From contig CM034592.1 in assembly GCA_020091685.1 (NCBI GenBank), positions 43,545,622-43,609,621 on the forward strand: a DNA stretch of 64,000 nucleotides, read 5' to 3'. Below are positions 1-49,084 of the stretch, one piece after another (within the stretch, counting starts at the first letter, position 1; each line of letters opens with the position of its first letter). Under the pieces are notes generated by a model, which worked only from the letters and a program-made list of their open reading frames with translations, did not search any database and was not told where the DNA came from. The position numbers were made by a program, and so were the translations under genes. Source of the DNA: Lutjanus erythropterus (Eukaryota > Chordata > Actinopteri > Lutjaniformes > Lutjanidae).

Positions 1-2364
1 TTTTATCGCCCTGGGAGCCGTGCTTTTTAAAATGCGTTTATCATGGAACTTAATGTTTCCTTTCAGGCCTTTCTCTCTTCCTCTGAGTTTTTCTCCTGCC
101 TCTGCTTTGTTGCAGCCGCCACGTTGAGGTTGATTGTGTCAGCCTTTCAAAAATGCCCTTGGAACCTTTGAACCCTATGCTGAGAAAACTTTCAACGGGT
201 TTTTAATAAAACTTAATAAAACAGGTTATAAGAAGTGAGATTTATTTCTTTGTTGTGATCGTGTTTAAAGCGTGGGCCCGTGTTTGTTTGTTTGTGTGTG
301 GGAGGAATGATATTCTGTTTAGAAAAGGCAGCGTTTTAAGTCTTTTGAAAATGCTTTGGAGACTGTACTTTAAGTAATTTTAGCAAATGCCCCAAGTGAC
401 ATATGTTTGCATTTAAGTGAAAGACTTCTATTAAGAAGTCAAGAACTATGATATTAGGAGAAAAGACCAAAGGAAGTAGTGTGACGTGATGTACTGCGGT
501 GTGTGACCCCAGCTTCCTCAACCAGCTGAGAAATCTCTTGTAGCTTGTTTTTCATTGGAAACACTACATCACAATTGATGGCTGAAGTGGACAACACAAG
601 CATCAAAGTAGAGGAAGAGTCAAGTTGCATTACATTTCCTTTTATCTTACATTTTGGCTTCCAAATTTAGGGGCTTGGCACTTAAAAATATTAGCATTTC
701 TACTTGATTAAGTAATTGTTCATTAGTTGTGCGAAATTAATGATATTCTGATTGGTTGATTGCCTTTAGATCTATTTTGAAATACCTGCATACCTGTGGT
801 TCTACATGGGGAATACTTACAGGTGAGTTTTATCATGCTAACCACCTGGACTTTTTTCTACTTTCAAAGACAGAAATCTTATAAATAATAATACATCTTG
901 AAATGACGAAAAAGCTGTAACTCAAAAACAGAATAATACAAAACGTTTAACTATGCTTGCAACGGTGATATTAAGATTCTTGGAAATGCAAATTATTGTA
1001 CAGACGTACAAGTTCCAGAAAGTCAAGTTTGAGACATTAGAAGACTTTTAATGCTACCTAAAGTGAAACACATACAACAGATGTTTAAAGGCGAAATCAG
1101 ACAAAGACTGACATGAAGTGACAGAGCGAACATGCGGCACAAAGAAACCTGTCACTGCGTGCAGCTAAAGAATAAGAGCTAATGGATTTAAGACATTTGA
1201 ATGGATCGGTTCACCTTAAATTTCAGGGGTTTTTTTTAGACTTAATACAGAGGCTAACTTGCTCTAATGGTTAAAGCTGTAGTGATCCAAACATATTTGT
1301 GTGGATATGCAGCGTGTTTACTGGCTGGTGTGGGCCAATCGGCAGTCAGCGCTCTGCCAGTCTAGCAGTCAGACCACCCACCATGAAAAGTGCTCCAGAC
1401 TCTCCTGTCTCAACTGGTTCCAGCTGAATTCCTTCAGTATTCAGACTGAATAAAACATTTCAGGCGCTGGTGGAGGTGGAGTGGCAGCCGTCACAAAAAA
1501 AAAAAATCACCCACCATCTGAGTACGCTGCATTAGCGATGCCAGGACTGCAACAGTTTGCTCTTCAATCAGCACAGCTTACATGGTATCAGATAAATCGT
1601 CATTGTTCCATTTTATTAACTTATTATTCTTGCTGAAGGCACATAATTGAATGCTTTCAAAAGTGGTCAAGAAGGTTAAAATAAACTTTAGAATATGAAC
1701 ACCAGACCAATGATTGAATATCTTTTGTTGCTCAGGACCATTTAAATTACCTCTAATTTACAAACTAGTATTTTTTTTAGGTTTTATTAGATTTTTATGA
1801 ATGTGTAAATTTATTTTAAAATGAGGCTCACTACCTCAGGTCTTCATTAGACTGCGTTTGGTTATATTTATTTGAGATAAAATTAGAAATGCAAAAGTAT
1901 TCCTTATGCATGCCTTTTCTGACTTCATGTTATTTTCATGTTTTAGGATGCTGGATTCAGTAAGGTAAAGTATAGGTAAGGGAGCAAATACATTTTACAT
2001 TAGCACTGTCAGATACATCTTAAGGCTATAATGCTTGAAATCTAATTACTGAAGAACAACCTGCAAACCCAATAAGATCAAGGCAGGCCAGGTGTTGCTG
2101 TGGGTCAGAGGAATTGAGTTTGTATGTTTGTTAGTTTATTAACCTCAGTATCTAAGTATCAACTGGCAAGCCTCTTCAATCATAACAAGTACATATTAAA
2201 AAAAACTGATTTAACTGAAGTCATGGAAATTTCCAACCAACCTCTTACATCTACAATCATCAGCTTTGCACACTTAGCTAGCCGACATATCTAAAAATGG
2301 TGCATTTCAAAAATATTTCTAGCCAGTAGTGGCTGTTATATGTTGGGCCAGAGAGACATTACAT

Positions 2365-2870
2365 TTACCTACAAAAGAAGGAATCTCTGTCTGTATGTAT
2401 GTCCTTCAATTTTCTTGATAACCATTCATCTAATCTTCTTAAGACTTGATGGGTTTATTGCTGAAGACCCAAGGGAGTGCAGTTTTGAATTTGACCAGAT
2501 GGTAGTGCTATAACAATAAACTTTTATGTTTTTTTCTGTTACTTTTGGATCGCAGAGACAGGATTTTCTATCCATATGAGCCACCATGTACATTTGTGTG
2601 TAGATCCATTTTCAATAATTTGCATTTCACATCACATTTGACTGAGGTGTGTAGATATGATGTCTGAGTGACCACGACAAATTTGGTGCCATTTGGTGAA
2701 GAGCTGGTGCTTGTCGCAAGATAATGTACATATAAAGGAAAGAATCTCTGTATTGCTGTCCTCCGTATATCTCGAGAACTGTTTATCTGATTGACCTCTG
2801 ATTGGTGGGTGTCTTGCTGAAGACTTAAGAAATTGCAGTGTCAAGTGGGAAACCAAACAATTGGCCCGCT
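2365..2870 (+). repeat. Degenerate repeat in two copies
   Basis: A block beginning near 2368 (aaaagaaggaatctctgtct, then gtatgtatgtcc, and further on tattgctgaagacccaaggg) recurs near 2735 (aaaggaaagaatctctgtat, then cttgctgaagacttaag and attgcagtgtc). The copies are about 360 bp apart and clearly diverged. I recall the same core as an interspersed repeat in fish genomes. No transposase is visible. Confidence 0.6.
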
Positions 2871-4008
2871 CTGAATGGGCACAGGTTTTGAATGACCATG
2901 AACGGGCACAGCACTAATACTGATGATTTTGGTTTAGTACTTGATTAGTGGTGATAAAATACAAACTGTAACCTATCTGTTCTTTTATAAAAAAAGGAAA
3001 AGTATCTTTGTTTTGTGAAATTAAAAGCTCTTTATGCATAGAAAAGGTGTTGTGGACACATGTAGACTGTCTACCTCCACTTAAAAGCTGATTTTGCAGT
3101 AAGTACACTATTTTCTAAGGTCTTATCTTTAAAGATTTGGCATCGTTTCTGTCATTTAGGTCACTGTACTCAACAAAATAATTCATTATACCTGGAAATA
3201 TGTCAAAGTCATACAGGTTTTAATAAACAAACCTCCCGGTTAGCCAAACCTATTCAGAAAGAAACGAAAGACGAAGAGCAAAATTATTACCCAAACTATC
3301 TGTCTTACATTCATCACACAACAATTCAGAGCTAAATCTTATCCTTTAAAGATCAAAACAGTTTGGCAGTTAATGTTAAATACTGAATGAGAGAAATCCA
3401 TGGACATATTTGATGTTGGAACAAAGTTATTTCAGATATGAACTGCTACATGCTGTTTTATGACACGTATTTTTGCACTCTTTTATTGTTGTTTTCTTTT
3501 CCTCTTCAATCTGAAGTACTCTAGTATCTCTATACCTTTAAATAAATACAGCACAGACTGCTGCCTTAAATGCGCCACTCCTCACAGTTTTCTAATAGGA
3601 TTCTCCGCTGTGACTTGCTGAAAATGAGACATGTACTCAGCATTAAAGACCCATCAGTCTCCAACCTCCAGGACAAGTGAAGAGCAGAAAAATAATCCAT
3701 TTTCACCAGCTACTGATTGAACCATCATGTTTCTCCTTATCTCTGGTATTACTTAGTCTGTGAAATCAATAGCCGGGGCTGATTAGCCAGTGTAGCTGTC
3801 TTTACCGAGAAGCGGAGAAAGCTTGCACCCCGTCACTCACGTTTACTGGGGTTGAGCGGAGCAGTCAGGGCAGCGGGTAGGGCAATTTCAACCAAAGACT
3901 TTTCCTCCCAAATTATGATTTTTACCTATTTATTTTCCAGTATTTGAACTTCACATCATTATCATTGTATTGTAGAGTAACATGCTGATACATAAAGAGT
4001 GAAGCCCC

Positions 4009-4038
4009 TGAAATCAATAGCTGTGGGTATTGATTTCA
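4009..4038. repeat. Perfect short inverted repeat (hairpin)
   Basis: TGAAATCAATA at 4009-4019 and its exact reverse complement TATTGATTTCA at 4028-4038 enclose an 8-nt loop. A related half-copy, gtgaaatcaatagccggggc, lies near 3759-3778. Nothing suggests a terminator or tRNA. Confidence 0.7.
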
Positions 4039-4594
4039 GCTGGGGGGGGGTCAAAGATGGGATTTGTATCTCTGTCGCTATCTATATTCCCACACGGCAC
4101 CATAAGTTTAACCAGTGATTCTGTGTATAACCGTTTAGTTAAGTCATTTTATTTTTAGCCATAGCAGCACTGCTCCTCCTGTTTCTGTCAGAGAGAATTT
4201 ATTTAGGCCTTACAGCTAAAAACTTTTATTTTTAACATTTGTAAGAAGGCAGCGATTCAGCAGTTTACAAAGTATTGATTGGCAGATTTTTCTTTCATAA
4301 AAAGCATTGTAAAAATGACTACTGTGGACATAAAGACAATTTGATTTTTTACCATACGTAGTTTACAATCTATTAAATCTTTGAGTCTGCATTAGAGAAA
4401 AGCGGGTTTTTAAAACAGCCTGCATTTCAAACTCTCTCTTTCACTCTGAGATTGAAAACACACTGAAAGCAAACAAAACCTCGCAGCAGCAGCTAGTAAA
4501 AACAAATCAATGCCAATTCTGATTGGCTCAATGAGCTGTGACAGAGGAAGCTGATTGGATGAGCACCAATGATGTGCTCGAGGCAGTGTTTGGA

Positions 4595-4595
<1 letters not shown>

Positions 4596-4661
<66 letters not shown>
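4596..4661 (+). repeat. (TG)33 microsatellite
   Basis: Uninterrupted TG dinucleotide run of about 66 bp inside an intron. It accounts for the Val/Cys- and His/Thr-repeat open frames on both strands here. Confidence 0.98.
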
Positions 4662-4664
<3 letters not shown>

Positions 4665-6130
4665 GTTAGTGAAGTTCCCTGTAATCTCTCGTCTATAGAT
4701 TTTACAGCCTCTGTTTCCCTCCCTCATTATCAGCTTCAATTGTTCTGCTAAGATAGGAGCTGTGTGGAGCTAAGCAGCGTCTGTGTACTTGTGCACATAT
4801 ACACACACATTTTCATTGCAGCTAAAACTACTCAGGAAACTATTGCTATTGTTTGTACTAATTCTGACACTGAAACAAACTCTACTGCTGTCACTGCTGC
4901 TTCAACTTTTTACTCCTGTGTGTCTCACAACAAAAGCTGAAAAATAACCTAAATTTGCTGACGGTGGGTCGTGTGACTTGTCTAAACATCTAAAAGGGAT
5001 AAAATGGCGAAGTAAAAAAACAAACTTTAAGCGAACGCAGATTCCACACATATGCTGTCAAAACGACCACACTGTTGTAATGCATTTGAATTCATTGCCA
5101 ACAACTATCACCAGCGTAAGCAAAATATTGATATCGCCATGCTATGTAAAAATAGCACTACTAAAGAAGCAAATCTCAATATAATCAGAAAAGAATTTTC
5201 CCTGTTATTACAACACATCCTCATACCTACACAACAGAAAGGGTTGATTGCCACTTACTCCCAAAACAACATTTATCACTGGCAGCGTCAGGCTTAGCCA
5301 TTAAAACTACTTGGGTAGGTTTATAAAAAGATTGTGCTTGACCTAGGTGCGCATTTTTTGGTGAAGATGGACTGGTTATTACTGGCTGGGGTTTTTACTG
5401 AATGCAGTCATAGTAACTGTGTGGATGATTTATGGCTTTGAATAAGGCTGGACTTAGATATGCAGGTCTTGGTGAGTGGGTGATCTCTAACATATGATCC
5501 AAGACTAAACAAACCAACATCGACTTAAGGTCTAACTCTTAAATTAATGCAAAAATTTTGTAATTTTGTTGCAGGTTTACATGAGGCACATCTTTTGGAT
5601 ATGAAATAATATATCAATACCTTCTTTTATATATCTTTTTTTCAGCACTTTAGACCAGTGCTGTGTGTGTGTTTAGCATCCTTATAATGCACTTCACACA
5701 TACCTGAACTGAGATAAATGTTGAGTTCAGACCATCTGTATGTTTGACAGATCAGTGCAGGAAAAAAAACATGAAAGAATGACCCCACACAGAGCAATGG
5801 ATGAGTCTAGAATACCATATATTGTATATAGCATCTTAAAGGTGTGCGTGTGTTTGTGATGTGAACATTTGTTTTGTCTAAAATCTGTATGTGTTCTTTT
5901 AAAGAAAGTGCACTTCATCATTGTTAAGTACATCTCAACATCTTTCACCTCCCTGTCTTTCTCTCTCACATACGCACACAAAGGGTAAATTTGTCTTTCT
6001 ATGATTTTTTGTTCATGTATCATCCCTGTGAGCAGCACTCAAGTCCTTCTTTCACCTGCTTCCTACTGATTCCTTACAGTTTGTGGAATATATCCATCTA
6101 CACGTGTGTGTACGTGTGTGTTGAACTTAC

Positions 6131-41458
<35,328 letters not shown>

Positions 41459-43804
41459 CTGTGGGGTCAGATAGCACAAAAAATACAACAGGCCTAAAGT
41501 TACATTTACCCACAGATCGGAGCAGCTAACTGACGGGGCGGGGAACTGACTAACTGTCCGGGCCCGAGGTTATAAGACTGTCTGAGTCAGGAATGTGACA
41601 GCACTGTATGTCTGTTAAATTCTTGTAATGTTTGCATTTATCTACCAAGCAACTTCCAGTCATGGAAAACTTTCAGAAAGAGCTAAGTTGCGTGGTTTGG
41701 TTCAGTATAGTTTTATTCAGCCACTTCATTTTGAATAATGTTTTCAATTCAGTTCATTTTGCCTCGGTGCAGATCTGACTGGATCTGGATGGGTATGACA
41801 GAGAAAAACAAACAAACATAAAGGTAATGAACATCTTGCACAGGACTCCACATGGTGTATCACCTCACAAATGATTATTTATGTTAGTCAGGGTAATGGA
41901 ACAAAAACTGTTTCCATTAAGAGCTGCCTCTATCAGTAAGCACTAGTTTATTTACTGCTAAATAATCCGTAACCAATGACTTGCAACAGTGTGATGACCA
42001 ATGGCAAATCTTTGATCATCTCCATTTTCATCAAGTTACTCTTAAATACTTGCAAGGAGTCCTTTTGCAACTTTTTGGTCTACTCACCACACTCCAAGGC
42101 ACGTGTGTGAAGTATTCCTTTGTTCTAAATCATGGCTACTCTTAAAACTTGAAATCTTCTGCCTTGTCTTTCTTGTGATTGGTTGATTCGCAGGTGGAGG
42201 CTCTGTAAAGTTACACAAATTCATTCCACACTACATTGAAGCCATTCGCTCTGCTCTCCAGTGATGTTTATGTCCACAAGTCACCGACAAGTGGTAAAAA
42301 TCAAAATATGACAGCACTGTCAACACGGTTTTAAACTGCATTCTTTTCCACTTATTCCAATATGTATCTGTTTTGAGCTGTCTGCTAAAAATAAAGTGTT
42401 GGGGAGAGAACATAAAACCAAAAAAGAAATGTTACAATGAGAGATAATTGCTTTAAGAAGTATTTTCTCACAGGCCTTTTCAGATATTACACTTTGATTC
42501 CTTTTATCTGCCTTTAAGTTACAAGTCATGTTTTGAATGAATAATCTACACCACATTTTTTATTGAATTGGTTTTACTTTACTAATGTGGATGACTGAAT
42601 GATTTCATAAAAATGTCTAAACGTATGCAAAGGAGTATTTTTACATTTGTTCTTTTCAACAAGTCTGAATTCCTAATATGCATCCACTTGTGTATGCATT
42701 CAAACAGACAGCATAAAAACTTGACCTCTGTGGCTAAAACATAAAGGATTAATTTAAACCAGTGTAAAAGGACCATTCATGAGTTATGAAAGAGGGCGTG
42801 GCTAAAGTGCTGCACTTTTAATTATCAGCCCCTCCCACTGTCACACCGCCTTATTGCCAGTTGGCATCAAATTAATCAGCTGTCCTTTGGCTTATGACCC
42901 ACCAGTCTCTACATCTATTTGGAACTTGTGCGCCTTTTTACAATAAGCCACTCCTGTTGCCACGTCCTCTTTCAGCCAGTTGGCATGAACGCTAATGCAC
43001 ACCTTAACACACACACACACACACCAAATTTCAGCCTCCTTGGGTGAAATGTGAAGAAGGTTGGGAAATTTTGTGCACCGGCTGACCAATCAACAGATCC
43101 GAGCTACAGAGCTGCTGGCTGTGACTAAAAAGTATTTTTTTAAATTGTTGTCTGCAGAGAATCCCTATAAGCATCAAGTGATATACTCTATGGCTGCAGC
43201 CACATGCAGCAACAGAAAAAAAAGAGTGTAACATAAACTCAAATGCATCAATAATCAATAGATTTTTCAACTGCAGATGGCCCATGCCAGGTAACAGACA
43301 TGTTAGGTGACAGAAGTGGTACAGAAATAAAATGATAATAAGTCATCATAATAATGACATCATAATAAGGGTAATAAATAAAAAACACCCTTGCATATTA
43401 GATGATATCTATGAGCCATAGAAATCAGGACATCCATGGCTCAATGGTGCATGTAACCAAAACTAAATGTGCTTTTTCCTTTTTCCCTTTCTACTTGAAT
43501 GACAATTATTTTGTTCTGTACTCTAACAACCATCCATAGTATTAGGACACATATGGGAGGGGGTTATGACTAATGGCAGGAAGTGATTTTGTTCAGTTGT
43601 AGCGTGGCAACGACAGGTAATTGCAGATGAAGCAAGACATGATTTAGCCTGATTATCTCTATTTTTCTCCTTCACTCTCATCTTTTTCTTTCTTACATTG
43701 ATTTGCTCCACTTCACCCCATTTCTTTTCATTCTCAGAGACATATGACCACATTATAATGATACTGCTGATACAAATAAGAATAATTTCTCTGAGTCTTT
43801 AGTG

Positions 43805-44050
43805 TTCTAATTTTTGGAGAAAAAAGAGAGACAGAGAATGATGTCAACAGGAGACAGGAGGTCGGTGAATGGGAGATTATGGGGAGAAAATGAAGGAGGA
43901 GATGAGAGACAGGTAGGGAAAAAAAAGAGGTGGAGCAGAAATTGGCAAGAATAAGGTGGGATGAGGAAGAAAGAGAATGCAGTAAGGGCTGGGAGAAAAG
44001 GGGGAAGGGAAGAAAAAAAAACTGGCAACAGAGGGGAAAAAATAAAAAAG
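43805..44050 (+). repeat. Purine-rich tract
   Basis: About 245 bp of A/G-rich sequence. Overlapping minus-strand open frames rich in Ser/Phe/Leu/Pro are composition artefacts. Confidence 0.8.
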
Positions 44051-45078
44051 GGATCACCTCTCTGTTTCTTTGAAGTCATTGAAATGCTAATTCACATGAC
44101 TTTACTGATTGATGCAAAGCTACAGCGGGCTGCAGCTCTTAAAGCGAGCACACAGCGAGCTGGCTATGGTTAGCCTGCAAGCTAGTCTGTTAGCTGCAGG
44201 GAAGACTTCTGAACTGCGAGAAAACAACATTTCAGGTTTCTGCTTTTGAAGAACTTCCTGAAATTCACAAGTTGGTATTTCAAGAGCTAATTGAAGCCCT
44301 GAAAAGGTGTTTATATGCAACAGTGCAACCGCCAGGCCTATAGCTTCACATTTACAATAAAGCTGAGAGCATCAGTTTGTGCAGGTGGGATTTTTTTTTT
44401 TTACCCATTTTGAATCAAAGCTTAAATTCATCTGTCTCAAAAAGTAATTCTGCCTCAAAAATAGAGCTTTTATGTGAGCAGATCTGCTGTGTGGTCGATG
44501 ACTCATGCCATCAATTGTAACCCATTTCCTCTATGTTTATAGTGGAGGCTTGGGGGCAATCATTTTGTCAAGTAGGCGTTAACATTTTTTTTGTTTTTGC
44601 TGAATATCTTAGAATAGATGTGTGAATTTTCTATTCATGGCTGGCATTAAATGAGGCTTCCTGCCGAGTAAAAATAATCAGAAGTAGCAGAAAATTGCAG
44701 AGGAGATTTCTTTGTCTCATGTTTTCAATCAAAATGTAAAAACTTGGTTAATGGAGTCCATTTGCAGAACATGTTTACCAGCTCTCAGCCAAAACTGGTT
44801 TCAAGTTCCCAGACAGACAAATAAACACTGTATTTTCAACGCCTGTGTTTTCCATATTTTGACTCAACATAACACAGGAACAATGATGGATGCTGGGGTC
44901 ACACGATGTTGATGTGTAAGACAACTGCTTCTGCATCTAAGATGTCTCATGAGGCCTTCTTTTGGCTTATTTGAAGATTGATGTTTTGTTTGATGCGTCA
45001 GACTCAAATGGTGTTGGGATCTCTCACCCTGTCTTTTGAGTCATGACAGAACATAAGCCGATATGTTGGGATTGTTCA

Positions 45079-45440
45079 TACAGTACAAGTCAAAAGTTTG
45101 GACGCACTTCTCATTTAATGCTTTTCCTTCTTTTTTTTTTTTTTTAATAAGAAATGGTTCAGATTATACGAACAGTGTGCAAAGCTGTCATCAAAGAAAG
45201 AGATGGCTACTTTGAAGAATCTACAAAATCAAAGAGCAAAACTTTTTGCAACTGGTAGGTGGATAGGTGCGTAGGTGGAGACCATGAGTTGACAATGAAA
45301 AACAAAAAGACTCTTACACAGTGTCTTCTGCACTTGCAATCAAAGATTTAGTAAAATTGAGTCTTTTTGCTTTAGAAAATTTTAAAATATAAAACATATT
45401 TTACCTTGTTTTCACATTTCACACTTTTGACTGCTACTGT
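45079..45440. mobile_element. Tc1/mariner-type non-autonomous element
   Basis: Left end tacagtacaagtcaaaagtt then tggacgcacttctcat; right end cacttttgactgctactgta. The two ends are inverted repeats around a deleted interior that keeps atggctactttgaagaatct, a word known from Tc1-like elements of fish. About 360 bp, flanked by TA. No open transposase. Confidence 0.8.
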
Positions 45441-46429
45441 ATATGAAGATGGACAAGTCAAATAAATGATGATGATTTCTGTCCTTTAGGTAGTTCTTAT
45501 TGCACTGATATCTGTTCAAATGTTCACTTTTTATCATCATGACTGCTGTAATTTGATATTTCATGTCATGATTGAAAGCTCAGCCCTGCCTGCTGTGACA
45601 ACCTAACTTTGTTTGTACCACAATCTCTTTATTGGGGAATTTTTCGCTGCAATACCGTGAGTGGCCACCGGGAAAAAAAAGCAAGCGAGGCTGAGCGACA
45701 ATGCCATATTGTTTCATTATTCATTCATTATTCATCTTTATTGTCAGTAGGTTCGACCTGTAAACTGATGTGTCTCTCCGACAAAATCACAACAGACACC
45801 ATGACCTCCTAATGTGACATTAGGAACATCTTGAAAGGCGTCGTGTAGTCTGAGTCCGTCCTGTTAAATGCCTTCCCTCTGGGGCATCCCTGAAGCACAC
45901 TGCCCTGAGGCCTGAGACGTACTTATTTAAACTTCTTCTCTAGGCATTACCTCAGAAAAGTGTCAAATCTCACTTCAAGTATCAGACACAAGCCTGCAGT
46001 GATGGTGTTCCAGTAAATCACTTACTGGGCCATCCTTACCTCACCCATCGCCACATTTTCACTTTTTGCTGCTTTAAACGAACATAACTTCCTTTACTGT
46101 CACTGAATGATATCGGTGACCAAAAATCATAAATAGAGAATAGCTGCATATAATATAGAGTCTTGCAACAAATCCCCTCCTTGATTATCATTTCTGGGAT
46201 CACCTTGAGGAGAATTATTTGTACAGCTTCTATCAGAGTAATTTTCTAGCTCTGGCTGAGTGGCAACAATGATGGCAGCATGACTCCACTCTGCCGGTAC
46301 AAGATACTGTCATCAGCTATCAGCTCACCCACACTCTTACTCACAACTCTCACACACACACACACCCTCTGTCTCTCTCTCACACACACGCACACACACT
46401 CCCTGCACGTAAAAACAAACACAACAGGG

Positions 46430-46670
46430 GGTCGTCTGCCAGCCTTCTGCTCTTTCTCTCCCCCTGCCTCTCTTTTCTTCTTCTCACTTCCACCACTTCT
46501 TCTCCTCCTCTTTCTCATTTCTTCCTTCTTTCCTCAGCCGATCCTGTCCGCCATCCCTGCCCGTCTGCCCCCCCCCCCCTCCTCTTCCTCAGTTCTTCCC
46601 CTCCCTTGTCTTCATTTACCTTTTCCTCCTGCTCTCCCCTCTCCCTTGCCCCACACTGTCTCGCTCCTTC
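46430..46670 (+). repeat. Pyrimidine-rich tract with a C-run
   Basis: About 240 bp of C/T-rich sequence, including a run of about 13 C at 46567-46580 and preceded by CA/CT microsatellite words from 46350. The 138-residue open frame over it is low complexity. Confidence 0.8.
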
Positions 46671-47056
46671 AGACAGCAGTAATTACACAGGGCTAGTGTC
46701 AGGCTGTCATAACACGAGAGCCACAGATATGAGGCTGGAGGGAGGGAGGGGCCCTTTCCACTTCGCTTTGCCCAGGAAGGGGAGCTTCTAATTGGGCTAA
46801 GATGGCAGGAGGTACTGGCGTGCAAACACTGCAGATCTGGACACAGGCCACAGGTTTGAAGAGTCTGACAGTGTGTGACAGAGTGTGTGTGTGTGTGAGT
46901 GAGTGAGTGAGTGAGAGAAGCAGAATTGATTTCTTTTAATAAGTATAATATATGCGTGCACACTGTCTGTGCGTGAACAAAGAACACAGGATGTTTTAGA
47001 AAAGATTTTGTAACAACAAACAAAAACCTGAAATACTGACTATTTGATTATTTGAA

Positions 47057-47721
47057 GTGGAGTTTTATTGAGTACTTATCAACATTCAGTGTATCACCTA
47101 CAGTAGATGATGGTCAGCACACCCTACACCCAGCAAAACACATTTTAGCCATCTAAAATAAATACACTATATTTAGTTTAATATTTTCGCTGCTTTACCT
47201 CACCGTCAGTCGGCCTTTACTGATGGAAAACCGCCGTCATATAATCCAGATATCTCTCTCGACAAAGCAACCAGACTCCTTTGGAAAAAGAACAGCAGTT
47301 TTACCTCACACAGCACAGGAGCTGCTGGTCCACCACTGCCTCAACCGGTCAGTTTGTGTGTGTTTTATTTTGCATCTTCAGTGTTTTATAAGGTTAGTTT
47401 GGACTGAACAAAGTCACACGCAGTTTTGTTCCAATGGAGTCTGGTTGCCTGAGAGAGAGTGATATTAGGCTTCTGTCATAAAAGGATGTCTGATGGCAGG
47501 TAAAGTGAGAATATTCTAAATAAATTTACTATAATTTTTTCTTAAGTAGACTGCTTTTTAAGTGGCTCAGATATGTTTTGCTGCCTGCTCTGTCCACAGC
47601 AGTACATTGTTTAGCTTTCTTAGTGGCACTATACTACTATACTATAGGTATATACAATACACTGACTATTGATAAGTACCTCTCACAGCCCCACTCAGAA
47701 TAATCCTAACTATCCCTTTAA
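47057..47721. mobile_element. Non-autonomous DNA element, family A, copy 2
   Basis: Left arm ttcagtgtatcacctacagt then agatgatggtcagcac; right arm tacaatacactgactattga then taagtacctct, ending actatcccttta. Internal tccacagcagtacattg matches copy 1 at 9459-9915. About 665 bp; it is longer than copy 1 because more of the interior (ccatctaaaataaatacact and following) is kept. No transposase. Confidence 0.75.
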
Positions 47722-49084
47722 GCCTGATGTTACAATCTTATCCTCCAGACAAATCTAAATATATTTTATTTAAACCCAATAAATTCAATATAGTCTTAAC
47801 TATATATGTAGATAGGTGGTTGCCAGATTCTTCTCATAGCAAGATCTAAATGTGAAACGTACGCTCAGCCCTGGGTCCTAGATCTAGATCTAGATCTGGG
47901 TATAGATACAGATGTATAGAGTAGACATGTGCACACAGGCTGCTGGCATCTGCAGTGCTGGAGTAACAACAAAGTCATCAGACGCTGTGGTGTCCAAGGG
48001 CGAAGGGTCACGAACCCATTACTCATTAATGAGCTCCACTCCTCTGCTGTGTCTCCCTCTCCTCATAACCTTGCAACCCCCCAACCCCCTCCCACCCCGA
48101 TCCTCTCCCGCCTTTCCTCTTTCCTTCCCTCTCCTACTCTCTGCTTTTAGCTTGGTTCCATTTTCTCCCTCTGTGTCTGGTCTTTTTTTTTTTCCTATCC
48201 TCTTCTCTCCCAAGTCTTGTCATTACCCCGGCAGCCACTGTAAAAGTTTTGTTGGGGAGAAGTTGTTAACTTGAGGGGTCCAGAAAAAGGCCAAACAAAA
48301 TAGACTTCTGTGTTTTTATCTTGGAGAGATTCGCAGGGGCAGCCGAATGCAGCAGAAAGCTGTAATTTGGAGACATCAGATCAGATTGTATGTACTCAGA
48401 GCCTGCGCGCAGCCGCAGCGCACAAATAAAACGAGAAGGAGCCACCAGTGCCTAATGACTGCTGTCATAACACAACAGTGTCTGCTGTTGTGGTAAACAG
48501 CAAACAGGAGCAGCTGTATTAGTGGCTCTTGAAACTCAAAGGTCACGATGAAGTTTTACATTATCACCAAAAATGAGACCCACATAATATACAGAAATAT
48601 TTTAATTGGAGCAGGAGATAATCTATGGAGTCATTATGCTCCAGTTCTGTGAATATACTGCCATTTTATTGCTTTATAAGGCCAGTGTCTACCCCAGATT
48701 GTTCTCGCTTGATGAGGCAAAAAGACATTTAAAAAGTACTTAGGTTATATAATGCAGAAATCCTCCTCTGAAAACACTATTAATGAAATTCTTCTAGCCT
48801 GAATGGCCCAACTCAGATCATATTTGGAAATTTAAATGATCTATGACCTTTACTGAACTGTGTAAGAGAGACTAGCAAGGCTTTTTTTTTTTTGCTTCTG
48901 CTGCAAATCTCTGCCTCAGCTTTCTCAAACAACCTTTCTCAACAATCCTTTGGAATTTAATTCCTGCAAGAACACATTTTCTCTTGGAATATCATTGATT
49001 TTTTTCCCCACACCCAAAATCAACATATTTCCACCACACCAAATTTAACCATAATGTAGTTCTGTTGTTTGACTTTGACTTCAG

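Larger units (their letters stand above)
1..6130 (-). other. ptprt intron (5' part), downstream of exon 11
   Basis: No coding sequence was recognised. I looked on the minus strand for the expected next exon (NGGGRSG, then NNKxNMVETL) and found no match, so this intron exceeds 6.1 kb. It contains a degenerate repeat pair at about 2365-2485 and 2725-2870, a perfect 11-bp hairpin at 4009-4038 and a TG repeat at 4596-4661. The rest is AT-rich unique-looking sequence with short chance ORFs. Confidence 0.8.

Noticed and set aside
1-6130. Terminal D2 exons (NGGGRSG and last exon)
   Set aside because: No matching minus-strand sequence seen; they probably lie beyond the window.
46280-46696. 138-residue + strand open frame
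   Set aside because: Translation of CA/CT repeats and a pyrimidine tract.
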